From Buchnera aphidicola (Meitanaphis flavogallis) (lineage in GTDB: Bacteria; Pseudomonadota; Gammaproteobacteria; Enterobacterales; Enterobacteriaceae): a DNA stretch of 64,000 nt. The notes beneath the pieces are model-generated. The model had not been told where the DNA came from. It ran no database searches and saw only the letters and a list, made by a program, of their open reading frames with translations. Position numbers and translations under genes: made by a program. Within the stretch, counting starts at the first letter, position 1. Every line of letters begins with the position of its first letter. The DNA is taken from contig CP140038.1 in assembly GCA_039830035.1 (NCBI GenBank), positions 1-64,000 on the forward strand, given 5' to 3'. Positions 8,830-17,926 of this stretch are shown here, one piece after another.

Positions 8830-11244
8830 TTATGTATCAATATTTTTTGCTTTTAATGCATATAATTCGATAAATAACTTTCTTGGTTCGACAGCATCTC
8901 CCATAAGAGTATTAAACAATTTATTAGTACTCTCAAAATTATGAATAGTAATATTAAGCATGCGCCTTGTATCAGGATTCATTGTTGTTTTCCATAATTG
9001 TTCTGGATTCATTTCTCCTAGTCCTTTATATCTTTGAATATATACATTTTTTAGAGAATTTTTAGTTAAAATTTGCAGAGTTCTTTCAAAATTACTAATA
9101 GAATAATATTTACCATTTTGTTCTATAAATATATTATTTTTCTTTAGATTTTGTAACTTATTTCCTAAAAGACAAATTTTTTGATATTCATAACTGTTCC
9201 AAAATTCATATTGAAAATGATATTGTTTTTCTTTTCTTTTTTCTTTTTTTAAAATATATAATTCAAATGCACTATTAATTGAGTCATATATGATATTAAA
9301 AGAATAATTAGAAGTATTATTTGATTTAGCACTTAAACTATCTGTAAAGTTTTTTGCCCAATATGTTATATTATTTTTGTTATTTAATGGATCTAATCTG
9401 GAATGATAGAGTAATTCATTAAGAATTATTGATGAAAAATTATGTTTTATTTGATCAAATATTATTTGAATAGTTTTATACTGTAATATTAATTTTCTTA
9501 ATTCTTTAGAAGAATTAGTTACAATATTTACGTTACAAGTAGATTTTAAAATTGTACTTTCTAAAATTAATTGTATTTTATATTTTTCCATTTCTACATC
9601 ATCTTTAATATATCTTTCTTTTTTATTTTTCGTTACCTTATACAATGGAGGTTGAGCAATATATAAATGTCCACGTTTAATTATTTCAGGCATATAACGA
9701 TAAAAAAACGTTAATAATAAAGTTCTAATATGAGATCCATCAACATCTGCATCTGTCATAATAATTATACGATGATATCTTAATTTATTGGGATTATATT
9801 CATTTTCTCCTATTCCACATCCTAATGCTGTAATTAATGATGTTACTTCTTGCGAAGATAACATCTTTTCAAATTTTGCTTTTTCTACGTTAAGAATTTT
9901 TCCTTTAAGAGGGAGAATTGCTTGATTTTTTCGATTTCTAGCTTGTTTGGCAGATCCTCCTGCAGAATCTCCTTCTACTAAGTAAATTTCTGATAAATTA
10001 GGATCTTTTTCTTGACAATCAGCTAGCTTTCCAGGTAGTGTTGATAAGTCTGAAAATCCTTTTTTTCTAGTAATTTCTCTTGCTCGACGTGCTGCATTTC
10101 TTATTCGAGAAGCTTCTAAAATTTTTGTAATAATACTTTTGGCATCATGAGGATTTTCTAAAAGAAATTCTATTAAATGTTCATTTACTAAAGATTCTAC
10201 TACTGATTTTACTTCTGACGAAACCAACTTATTTTTAGTTTGAGAAGAAAATTTAGGATCACTAATTTTAATTGATATAACGGCCATTAATCCTTCTCTT
10301 GAATCTTCTCCTGTGATATTAATTTTATTTTTCTTGGTATATCCTTCTTTGTCTATATAATTGTTTATTGTACGAGTTAATGCTGATCGAAAACCAGCTA
10401 AATGCGTACCACCATCTTGTTGAGGAATATTATTAGTAAAACAATATATATTTTCTTGAAATCCATCATGCCATTTCATAGCAATTTCTACTTCAATATT
10501 ATCTTTTTCAGAAGAAAAATAAAATGTTTTAGAGTGAATAACTTTTTTTTGTTTGCTTAAAAAATAAACGAATTCTTTTAATCCTCCTTGATGACAGTAG
10601 TTTTCATGAACATTTTTAGAAATATCATATAAATGTATTGAAATATGAGAATTTAAGAATGAAAGTTCTCGTAATCTTTTAGATAAAATATCAACGTTAA
10701 ATTTAATAATATTTGTAAAAATAGTTAAATCTGGCCAAAATCTTATTTTTGTACCTTTTAGTTTAGTATGTCCTATAATAGATAATGGATTTTGAGGATT
10801 TCCATTATGATATATTTGTTGATAGATTTTTTTATCTCTATAAATGTTTAATTCTAGTTTTTCTGACAATGCATTTACTACTGAAATACCTACTCCATGC
10901 AATCCTCCTGAAATTTTATAAGAAGTATTATCAAATTTCCCTCCAGCATGAAGTACTGTCATAATAACTTCTGCTGCAGAAACTCCTTCTTCTTTATGAA
11001 TGTCAGTAGGTATTCCTCTACCGTCATCTTGAATAGATACGGAATTATCAGTATGTATAGTAACAATTATTTTTTTGCAAAATCCAGCTAATGCTTCATC
11101 TATAGAATTATCTACTACCTCAAAAACCATATGATGTAAACCAGTTCCATCGTCTATGTTTCCTATATACATTCCTGGACGTTTTCTAACAGCATCTAAA
11201 CCTTTCAGAATTTTAATATTTAATGAACTATAAGAATTTGACAT
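8830..11244 (-). CDS. gyrB: DNA gyrase subunit B
   Basis: ATPase subunit of gyrase, which introduces negative supercoils. With the start at MSNSYSS (11244) the protein has 804 residues, identical to E. coli; an in-frame ATG 24 bases upstream would add eight residues with no counterpart. A GGGA sequence lies just before the chosen ATG. Visible motifs are the GHKL ATPase box (VVDNSIDEALAG, DDGRGIP), the Toprim motifs EGDSAGGSAKQ and DADVDGSHIRT, and the C-terminal QRYKGLGEMNP. In E. coli recF separates it from dnaN; here only 38 bases do. Confidence 0.97.
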   Translation of the reverse strand: MSNSYSSLNIKILKGLDAVRKRPGMYIGNIDDGTGLHHMVFEVVDNSIDEALAGFCKKIIVTIHTDNSVSIQDDGRGIPTDIHKEEGVSAAEVIMTVLHAGGKFDNTSYKISGGLHGVGISVVNALSEKLELNIYRDKKIYQQIYHNGNPQNPLSIIGHTKLKGTKIRFWPDLTIFTNIIKFNVDILSKRLRELSFLNSHISIHLYDISKNVHENYCHQGGLKEFVYFLSKQKKVIHSKTFYFSSEKDNIEVEIAMKWHDGFQENIYCFTNNIPQQDGGTHLAGFRSALTRTINNYIDKEGYTKKNKINITGEDSREGLMAVISIKISDPKFSSQTKNKLVSSEVKSVVESLVNEHLIEFLLENPHDAKSIITKILEASRIRNAARRAREITRKKGFSDLSTLPGKLADCQEKDPNLSEIYLVEGDSAGGSAKQARNRKNQAILPLKGKILNVEKAKFEKMLSSQEVTSLITALGCGIGENEYNPNKLRYHRIIIMTDADVDGSHIRTLLLTFFYRYMPEIIKRGHLYIAQPPLYKVTKNKKERYIKDDVEMEKYKIQLILESTILKSTCNVNIVTNSSKELRKLILQYKTIQIIFDQIKHNFSSIILNELLYHSRLDPLNNKNNITYWAKNFTDSLSAKSNNTSNYSFNIIYDSINSAFELYILKKEKRKEKQYHFQYEFWNSYEYQKICLLGNKLQNLKKNNIFIEQNGKYYSISNFERTLQILTKNSLKNVYIQRYKGLGEMNPEQLWKTTMNPDTRRMLNITIHNFESTNKLFNTLMGDAVEPRKLFIELYALKAKNIDT

Positions 11245-11282
11245 TATTATTCCCAATACATTTTTCAAAAATGTTTATACTT

Positions 11283-12398
11283 TTACATTCTTAATGGCAT
11301 TAAAATATATACAGATTTGTAACTATGATTGTCTATATAATTTTTTTGTTGAATTTGTATACTAAAATTAACGTCATTGATCAATAAACATACTTCATTA
11401 CTTTCAATTACATTTAAAACATCTAACATGTAACGCGCATTAATAGATATTTCTATATTAGTGTTGATATAAAGTATTTCTAGTAATTCATATGCTTTTT
11501 CATCATATTGATTACTGGTAGTAATTTTTAGTTGATTTTTGTTATTTTTTATTAAAACTCCTCGAAACATTTCATTAGAGAGAACTATTATTCGAGATAA
11601 CGCTTGTTTAAATAATAGTGTATTAACAATAATTTTTTTATTAGAATGCTGTAATATAATAGATGAGTATTGTGGAAATTTTGCTTCAATTACTTTACTT
11701 GTAAAAATAATATCATCAATATGTATTTGAAAATAATTGTTATTCATACTAATGGAAATAGGTGTTGATGTATTATTTAATAACCGAAATAATTCAATGA
11801 CACCTTTTCTTGGTAATATAACAGAATAATACTTAAATAAATGTTTTAATGGTGTTTTGCATATTGCCATACGATAGCCATCGGTTGCTATTGCATATAA
11901 ATGTTGATTTTTTATTTCTAAAAATAATCCGTTAAGAAAATGTCGAAAATCCTGAACAGCCATAGAAAATTGAGTAGCAAAAATTATATTTTTGAATGTA
12001 TTTTGTAAAATAGAAAAATTAATTTGATATTTTATTGTTTGGAAATTAGGGAAATCAATAGTGGGTAATGTTGCTAATGAATAGTAGCTGTTTTGTGAAA
12101 GAACTTTTATTTTATCAATTTTTAATAATACAGTTATATCAGAATTATCAGGTAATTTTCTACATACGGAAAATATTTTTTTTCCTGATACAGTTATACT
12201 TCCTGGTATACAAGAAAAAATTTTAGATGTTTGAACCTGAATTTCTAGTTCTAAGTTAGTGGAAGTTAGAAATAAAGTATTATTTTTTACTTCTATTAAA
12301 ATATTTTCAAGTATAGGATGTAAAGTGTTTTTTGTAATTAAATTATTTATTTTTTGTAAAGAACACAAAAGATCTTTCTTTTTAATTGTAAATTTCAT
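11283..12398 (-). CDS. dnaN: DNA polymerase III beta sliding clamp
   Basis: Ring-shaped processivity clamp. The 371 residues are slightly longer than E. coli (366), and the three clamp domains can be followed. The N-terminus begins MKFTIKKKDLLCSLQKIN and domain 2 carries ATDGYRMAICK (E. coli ATDGHRLAVC). The extreme C-terminus, which lines the partner-binding cleft, is YILMPLRM, close to E. coli YVVMPMRL. It lies upstream of gyrB on the same strand. No dnaA precedes it, unlike in E. coli. Confidence 0.96.
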   Translation of the reverse strand: MKFTIKKKDLLCSLQKINNLITKNTLHPILENILIEVKNNTLFLTSTNLELEIQVQTSKIFSCIPGSITVSGKKIFSVCRKLPDNSDITVLLKIDKIKVLSQNSYYSLATLPTIDFPNFQTIKYQINFSILQNTFKNIIFATQFSMAVQDFRHFLNGLFLEIKNQHLYAIATDGYRMAICKTPLKHLFKYYSVILPRKGVIELFRLLNNTSTPISISMNNNYFQIHIDDIIFTSKVIEAKFPQYSSIILQHSNKKIIVNTLLFKQALSRIIVLSNEMFRGVLIKNNKNQLKITTSNQYDEKAYELLEILYINTNIEISINARYMLDVLNVIESNEVCLLINDVNFSIQIQQKNYIDNHSYKSVYILMPLRM

Positions 12399-13032
12399 TA
12401 ATTTATTGAAATTATATTATGAATGCATCATTTTGTAAAATTATAGTATTTTAATTTACAAAATAAATGCTATTTATGAAATTAAATAAATTTTTTATAT
12501 TTAAAAATATAGTTAATTGTTTATTAAAATAATATCAGTTTCATATATTTTAATCTAGAAATAAACTAAAAGTGATATATATAAATATTAGTTATATAAA
12601 TGAAGTACATTTTTTATTTGAGATATTTAGTAATTAATAATTCATTATTCTAATTGTAAGAATAATATAATAAATATGTTATGAAATAGTAAACTAAAAC
12701 AATTTTTTAAAAATTCTAAATTTCAAAGTATATATAAACGTATATAAAATATATTTAATTTTTCATAAATATGAAACACATATAATTAAAAATTTGGAAT
12801 ATTAAATTCTGAATACATTTAAAAATTGTTATTACTAAAATATTTTATATTTTTAAGTAATATTTATTGTTGATAGTACTGGATGAACATAAATTTTTTA
12901 TTTATAATATTATTATATGAATATTCTAGCAATACAGTATTTTTATTTTTTTAAATAAACAATTATTTTGTATAATTAAGCTATATATTTTTTATTAAAT
13001 ATTAACATTCGTTAGATTAGGACATCGAAAAA
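12399..13032. other. Gene-free dnaN-rpmH spacer; dnaA missing
   Basis: This 634-base, extremely AT-rich spacer lies between divergent dnaN and rpmH, exactly where enterobacteria carry dnaA (about 1.4 kb). I find no open frame of useful length, no Walker A coding remnant on the minus strand and no exact DnaA box. A 10-bp hairpin near dnaN and a TATAAT at 12971-12976 ahead of rpmH are the only recognisable signals. The region is too short to hide a frameshifted dnaA. Confidence 0.7.
12425..12470 (-). promoter_or_regulatory. Hairpin with an internal TATAAT upstream of dnaN
   Basis: Perfect 10-base arms at 12430-12439 and 12455-12464 enclose a 15-base loop. GCAT (12425-12428) and ATGC (12467-12470) extend the stem past a small internal loop. 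Read on the minus strand, the loop holds a perfect TATAAT (12440-12445), 42 bases before the dnaN ATG. No convincing -35 is visible. It could be the dnaN promoter or leader. Confidence 0.35.
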
Positions 13033-13179
13033 ATGAAACGAACTTTCCAGCCTTCTGTACTGAAAAGAAATAAATCTCATGGTTTTAGAATGCGAATGAG
13101 TACAAAAAATGGTCGTCATATTTTATCACGTCGACGTTCCAAATGTAGAATTCGTCTTACTGTTTCCTCTATCAAATAA
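13033..13179 (+). CDS. rpmH: 50S ribosomal protein L34
   Basis: Small, highly basic protein of the large ribosomal subunit. The 48 residues (E. coli 46) begin MKRTFQPSVLKRNKSHGFR and continue through the conserved RM-TKNGRH-LSRRRSK core, so recognition is certain despite the size. An AGGA site lies 10 bases before the ATG. It heads the rpmH-rnpA-yidD-yidC-mnmE cluster typical of the bacterial origin region. Confidence 0.98.
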   Translation: MKRTFQPSVLKRNKSHGFRMRMSTKNGRHILSRRRSKCRIRLTVSSIK

Positions 13180-13197
13180 TATATTCATGATAAATTT

Positions 13198-13530
13198 TTG
13201 TTTAAAAAAAAAATGAAATTGTTAACTACTTTACATTTTCAATATGTCTTTAATCATGCTTGTAAAATTACATGTAAAGAATTAACAATATTAAAACGTA
13301 ATAATACACTCAATTTTCCTCGTTTAGGAATGATTTTATCAAAAAAAAACATTAAATATTCGTGTAAAAGAAATCAAATTAAGCGAATAATTCGAGAAAG
13401 TTTTAGATTAAATCAATATAAATTAATTAATTCAGATTTTATAGTAATTGCCAATGCTAGTTCTGCAATTACAAATCGTAAATTATTGGCACAAAAATTG
13501 GAAAATTTATGGGTTTATTATCATCAATAA
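13198..13530 (+). CDS. rnpA: Ribonuclease P protein component (5' end affected by a poly-A tract)
   Basis: Protein cofactor of RNase P, which trims tRNA 5' ends. The core is clear: F-YVF near the N-terminus, PRLGMILSKKN, and the RNA-binding KRNQIKRIIRESFR (E. coli ERNRIKRLTRESFR). The start is ambiguous. The TTG at 13198 gives 110 residues and an ATG at 13213 gives 105; neither has a good Shine-Dalgarno site. An ATG at 13187 would encode M-I-N-F-C-L-KKK but runs into a stop just after an A10 tract (13204-13213); one extra A would join it to the body. From memory, other Buchnera RnpA proteins start with a similar M-x-N-x-F-x-KKK sequence. It overlaps yidD by 22 bases. Confidence 0.9.
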   Translation: MFKKKMKLLTTLHFQYVFNHACKITCKELTILKRNNTLNFPRLGMILSKKNIKYSCKRNQIKRIIRESFRLNQYKLINSDFIVIANASSAITNRKLLAQKLENLWVYYHQ

Positions 13531-13766
13531 TTTCCAGATTTTTTATTTTAATAATTTTATTTTATCAACGGTTTATTAGTATTTTATTCATATCAAATTG
13601 TCGATTTAAACCAACTTGTTCAAATTATGCTTTGTCTGCATTATATAACTTTAATTTAATAAAAGGATGTTATTTAATAATAAAAAGAATATTAAAATGT
13701 CATCCTTTACATCCTGGTGGTTGCGATGAAATACCAAAAACAGCTAGAAGTAAAAGAGAAAATTGA
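13509..13766 (+). CDS. yidD: Membrane protein insertion efficiency factor YidD
   Basis: Small inner-membrane-associated protein thought to assist YidC-dependent insertion. The 85 residues match E. coli (85). The family signature is complete: CRFKPTCSNYA near residues 32-42, then KGC-L-IKRILKCHP and HPGG-D-IP. An amphipathic N-terminal segment precedes it. The start overlaps the 3' end of rnpA, and its stop overlaps the region just before yidC, so translation of the three is probably coupled. Confidence 0.95.
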   Translation: MGLLSSIISRFFILIILFYQRFISILFISNCRFKPTCSNYALSALYNFNLIKGCYLIIKRILKCHPLHPGGCDEIPKTARSKREN

Positions 13767-13768
13767 AT

Positions 13769-15358
13769 ATGGATTTACAACGTAGTTTTTTCATTTTTGT
13801 ATTTTTTTTTGTGTTGTTTCTAGTTTTAGCAACATGGAATTTTAATACTGATTCTCATATTCATGTACCATTATATCAAAGTCATAATGTTGATTCAGTT
13901 AATAATTACAATAAAAATAGTATTTCGGTTACTACAAATGTTTTACGTGTAAAAATTAATTTAGAAGGTGGAGATATAGAGCAAGCCCAACTGTTGCGTT
14001 TTAAAGATAAATTAAATTCTTCTAAACCATTAATTTTACTAGATAACACAAGAAATTTTATATACAAAACAAAAAGTGGATTCATTAGAAAAAATTCTTT
14101 AGATGATTGGAATGTTAAAAAAAAACCAATTTATATTACTCAAAAAAAACACTTTAAATTAAAAAAAAATCAGAAAGAAATACATATACCGTTACTGTGG
14201 ACTTCACGCGAGGGAACAACGTACATTAAAACATTTATTTTTAAATCTAATTCATATGACATAGATGTTAAATATAAAATATATAATAAAACCAAAAAAA
14301 ATATAGAAATATCTTTTTTTGGAGGATTACAACAAAGTATTACTATTCCTGATAAAAAAGATACGAGTAATAATAATTTTTCCTTGCAGACTTTTCGAGG
14401 CGCAGCATATTCTACTGATAGTGTAAAATATGAAAAATATCCATTTGACTCTATTTTTAAACAAAATCATTTAAATGTTGTTACTCATAATGGATGGATA
14501 GCAATGTTACAACAATATTTTGTTACAGCTTGGATTCCAGATAATATTTCATTGAATACTTTTTATACTACCAAAGTTGGTAGTGATGTGATTGAAGTTG
14601 GATTTTATTCTCATACAATAAATATTAAACCGAATAGTCAAATTACATATAGTTCAAAATTATGGATAGGACCAGAAATTCAAGAAGAAATGGCTCAATC
14701 AGCTCCTAACCTTGATTTAACTGTAGATTATGGATATTTATGGTTTCTTTCTCAACCTTTATTTAAATTATTAAAGTTTTTATATAATATTGTTGGTAAT
14801 TGGGGTGTATCTATTATTTTGATTACTTTTATTATAAGAGGAATAATGTATCCTTTAACTAAATCCCAATACACAACTATGACTAAAATAAAAAAAATAC
14901 AACCTAAAATTGATCAAATAAAGAAAAATTATGAAAATAATAAACAAAAAATGAGTGAGAAAATATTGGAATTATATAACTTTGAAAAAGTTAATCCTTT
15001 AGGTGGCTGCTTTCCTTTGTTAATACAAATGCCTATTTTTTTAGCATTATATTATATGCTAATTAGTTCAGTAGAATTACGACATGCACCGTTTGTTTTT
15101 TGGATTAAAGATTTATCAGATCAAGATCCATATTATGTGTTACCATTCTTAATGGGTCTAACGATGTTTTTAATTCAAATTATTACACCTAATAATATAT
15201 CAGATCCTATTCAAAGAAAAGTTATGCATATTGTACCAATGGTATTTACAATATTTTTTTTATGGTTTCCTTCTGGACTAGTAATATACTATATTACTAG
15301 TAATTTAGTTACTATCATTCAACAAAAATATATTTTAAATTATTTGAAGGATTACTAG
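13769..15358 (+). CDS. yidC: Membrane protein insertase YidC
   Basis: Inner-membrane insertase working with or without SecYEG. The 529 residues (E. coli 548) start at ATG 13769 with MDLQRSFFIF, matching the E. coli MDSQRNLL start; a TTG two codons earlier is less likely. An N-terminal membrane anchor is followed by the large periplasmic beta domain and, from about residue 340, the conserved five-helix core including NWGVSIILITFIIRG, NPLGGCFPLLIQMP and a C-terminal hydrophobic hairpin. It follows yidD by two bases. Confidence 0.96.
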   Translation: MDLQRSFFIFVFFFVLFLVLATWNFNTDSHIHVPLYQSHNVDSVNNYNKNSISVTTNVLRVKINLEGGDIEQAQLLRFKDKLNSSKPLILLDNTRNFIYKTKSGFIRKNSLDDWNVKKKPIYITQKKHFKLKKNQKEIHIPLLWTSREGTTYIKTFIFKSNSYDIDVKYKIYNKTKKNIEISFFGGLQQSITIPDKKDTSNNNFSLQTFRGAAYSTDSVKYEKYPFDSIFKQNHLNVVTHNGWIAMLQQYFVTAWIPDNISLNTFYTTKVGSDVIEVGFYSHTINIKPNSQITYSSKLWIGPEIQEEMAQSAPNLDLTVDYGYLWFLSQPLFKLLKFLYNIVGNWGVSIILITFIIRGIMYPLTKSQYTTMTKIKKIQPKIDQIKKNYENNKQKMSEKILELYNFEKVNPLGGCFPLLIQMPIFLALYYMLISSVELRHAPFVFWIKDLSDQDPYYVLPFLMGLTMFLIQIITPNNISDPIQRKVMHIVPMVFTIFFLWFPSGLVIYYITSNLVTIIQQKYILNYLKDY

Positions 15359-15466
15359 TAAATTTACATAAATAATGATTCAAAATAGTGAAATGATCAA
15401 TTTTTTATTTAAATAATATAGAATAACGTTTGTATTTATAAATATTTTAAGGAATTATTTTAAAAT

Positions 15467-16840
15467 ATGAATTTTAAAAATGATACCATTGTATCTAAAG
15501 TAACACCTGAGGTTCAATGTAATATTGGAATTATTAGAATTTCTGGATCTTTAGCATCTCAAGCTTCTGTAAAGATATTAAGAAAAATACCTTTAGCGAG
15601 ATATGCTAGCTACCTTCCATTTTTTGATATATCAGGTCAAATATTAGATTATGGAATTGCATTGTGGTTTCCTAGTCCACGTTCTTTTACTGGTGAAGAT
15701 GTTTTAGAATTACAAGGACACGGTAATCCCATTATAATGGATTTGTTAATTTGTAATATACTTTCTATTCCTAATATTCGGTTAGCAAAACCAGGAGAAT
15801 TTTCTGAACGAGCTTTTTTAAATGAAAAAATAGATTTAGTTCAAGCAGAATCAATAGTTGATTTAATTAATGCTACTTCTGAACGAGCAGTACGTGCTGC
15901 TGTAAAGTCTTTGCAAGGTGTATTTTCTTTTCATATTAATAAGTTAATTAAAAAAATTAATAACCTTCGAGTTATTATAGAAACATCGATTAATTTTTCT
16001 GAAGATGAAGTAAATATAAGTTATGAACAAAATATTGTAAGTAACATTGATAAAATTATTGATTTACTTGAAAATATTTATAATATGTCTACTCAGGGAG
16101 TAATATTACGTAAAGGAATAAAAATAGTTATATGTGGTCATCCTAATTCAGGAAAATCAAGTTTACTAAATTCTTTATTATGTACTCATCGTGCAATAGT
16201 AACTGATATACCAGGTACTACTCGTGATGTTATTTATGAACGTATTAGTATTAATGGTCTATTATTTAATTTAGTAGATACAGCTGGTTTACGTTTAACT
16301 AATCATGTAATTGAACGCATAGGAATAGAATTTGCTTGGAAAGAAATTAATTTAGCTGATCATATATTATATGTTGTTGATGGATCTTCTAATTATAATG
16401 ATCAAATTACCACTTATACTAATTTTATTAAAACATTATCAAATGATGTAAGTGTTACTGTTGTCTTCAATAAATTAGATCTCCAAAACTTTAATGTTAA
16501 TACTGAACATTTAAAAACAAAAAATTATATATGTACATCAACAAAAATTGGAAAAGGAATTAAAGAATTACGAAAACATTTATATAATACTTTTAAAATT
16601 AATAATTTTTTTTGTAATAATGAAAATATTTTTTTAGCTAGACAGCGTCATATTAATATTTTGTTGAATGTTTTAAATTTTTTGAAAACGAGTAAAGATA
16701 ATTGGAAACAACATGGTAATATTGAGTTATTAGCAGAAGATATGCTTTTTTGTCAAAATCAATTAAATAATATTACTGGTTGTTATACTTCAGATCAATT
16801 ATTATCTGATATTTTTTCCAAATTTTGTATTGGAAAATAA
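15467..16840 (+). CDS. mnmE: tRNA modification GTPase MnmE (TrmE)
   Basis: GTPase partner of MnmG in wobble-uridine modification. The 457 residues are close to E. coli (454). Domains in order: N-terminal formyl-tetrahydrofolate-binding domain (SPRSFTGEDVLELQGHGN), helical domain, then the inserted G domain with P-loop GHPNSGKSSLLN near residues 223-234, DIPGTTRD, DTAGL and NKLD. It ends with the essential C-terminal CIGK (CxGK motif). With mnmG at the window start the pair is complete. Confidence 0.97.
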   Translation: MNFKNDTIVSKVTPEVQCNIGIIRISGSLASQASVKILRKIPLARYASYLPFFDISGQILDYGIALWFPSPRSFTGEDVLELQGHGNPIIMDLLICNILSIPNIRLAKPGEFSERAFLNEKIDLVQAESIVDLINATSERAVRAAVKSLQGVFSFHINKLIKKINNLRVIIETSINFSEDEVNISYEQNIVSNIDKIIDLLENIYNMSTQGVILRKGIKIVICGHPNSGKSSLLNSLLCTHRAIVTDIPGTTRDVIYERISINGLLFNLVDTAGLRLTNHVIERIGIEFAWKEINLADHILYVVDGSSNYNDQITTYTNFIKTLSNDVSVTVVFNKLDLQNFNVNTEHLKTKNYICTSTKIGKGIKELRKHLYNTFKINNFFCNNENIFLARQRHINILLNVLNFLKTSKDNWKQHGNIELLAEDMLFCQNQLNNITGCYTSDQLLSDIFSKFCIGK

Positions 16841-17554
16841 CGATATTTTATTTAATAATTTTTTATTAAAAGTTGTGTATAAAAATTATAATCTTTTTTC
16901 TTATACAGAAACTTTATTAACAGTACCTAAAAGTAGTCTGGATATAATATGACAGAACTGAAACGTATATAATATTACAATATTTATTACAGGTTTAAAG
17001 AACAATAAAAGATATATTGGAAACTTCGTAAAGTTTACGTTATATTCTATGCTTTATAAATTGTTCTGGTATTGATTTTTTAAAATTTGATATAGAACTA
17101 AAAATAATTCCAATTGGTTAAGAAGACTTTACATTAGAAAATATTTTTATATTTTTATAATATTTTTTGATTTAAAATATAGATTTTTTATGAGAAGATT
17201 TATATCGTTATAAAAGATATTATGAATTTCCTATCTATAGACTTTAATGTTTTATTTTTTTTTAATAGAATAATTAGTAATATTTTTGCAAAGTTTTAAT
17301 ATCTATGGAAGAAATCGTTAAAAAAGATTGAAAAGAACTCATGAATGTAATTATTTTAGGAAAAGTTGAATATATATATAATATTAAAGTATGGATATGT
17401 ATTAAAAAACAGAAAATACATAATATATGTACTTCCATTAAATATATAAATTCAGATAGGATGATGTTTTTTACTTTTCTAAAAATTTTTATTTTAAATT
17501 ATTACTTTATATTGCTTAATAATAAATTATAAAAAATATAACTAACGTAAATTT
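16841..17554. other. Gene-free 714-base spacer after mnmE, possible eroded gene
   Basis: No intact gene is visible. Between about 16905 and 17260 one forward frame and then a second give peptide-like stretches broken by stops (for example a segment reading CSGIDFLKFDIELKIIPIG at about 17062-17118), which may be an advanced pseudogene; I cannot identify it. A 13-base palindrome lies at 17027-17039. A 63-codon frame at 17341-17532 has low-complexity composition and no family resemblance, and I do not call it a gene. Confidence 0.45.
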
Positions 17555-17627
<73 letters not shown>

Positions 17628-17637
17628 AAACACTTTA

Positions 17638-17666
17638 TTTAAACATCAATGATTTAGTAATGTCAA
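17638..17666 (-). promoter_or_regulatory. Sigma70-type promoter of tRNA-Phe
   Basis: Read on the minus strand, a perfect TTGACA (-35, 17661-17666) is followed by a 17-base spacer and TTTAAA (-10, 17638-17643). The tRNA begins 10 bases further on. Spacing and the perfect -35 make this the best vegetative promoter I can see in the window. Confidence 0.7.
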
Positions 17667-17731
17667 TAACTTTTTATATAAACCGAATATTTCTATGAAA
17701 TATATGTGGATTTATGATAACATAAGCATAG

Positions 17732-17762
17732 TTCTTATTTTCTTTATAATAGAAAATAAGAA
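17732..17762. repeat. Perfect 12-bp inverted repeat between tRNA-Phe and groES
   Basis: Arms at 17732-17743 (TTCTTATTTTCT) and 17751-17762 are exact reverse complements around a 7-base loop. The hairpin lies between the divergent tRNA-Phe and groE transcription units, upstream of both promoters. It may be the terminator of a lost gene or an insulator; no T-run beyond the stem is evident. Confidence 0.6.
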
Positions 17763-17830
17763 AATCAATATTTTTATCAATAAGTTTTTTCTAAATATGT
17801 TTAAAAAATAATAATTTTTTTATATTAATA

Positions 17831-17857
17831 CTTGAAAGTTTAGATTAAGATCCATAT
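17831..17857 (+). promoter_or_regulatory. Heat-shock (sigma32-type) promoter of groESL
   Basis: CTTGAAA at 17831-17837 matches the sigma32 -35 consensus, and ATCCATAT at 17850-17857 resembles the CCCCATnT -10 with 13 bases between CTTGAA and it. The groES ATG is about 70 bases downstream, with AAGGAG at 17911-17916. The sigma factor gene itself, rpoH, is retained at 23.5 kb, which supports a working heat-shock circuit. Confidence 0.7.
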
Positions 17858-17926
17858 ATCTTATAGCAGGAAGTGTTAAAGTTTAAATAGTTTTAAATTT
17901 TAATTTCTAAAAGGAGAATATATTAA

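Noticed and set aside
16874..16882. Sequence TGTGTATAA, an exact reverse match to the DnaA box TTATNCACA
   Set aside because: A single site in AT-rich DNA without clustering is expected by chance, and dnaA appears to be missing here.
17341..17532. 63-codon open frame starting ATG in the mnmE-groES spacer
   Set aside because: Low-complexity AT-driven composition, no ribosome-binding site, no family resemblance, inside a decayed spacer.
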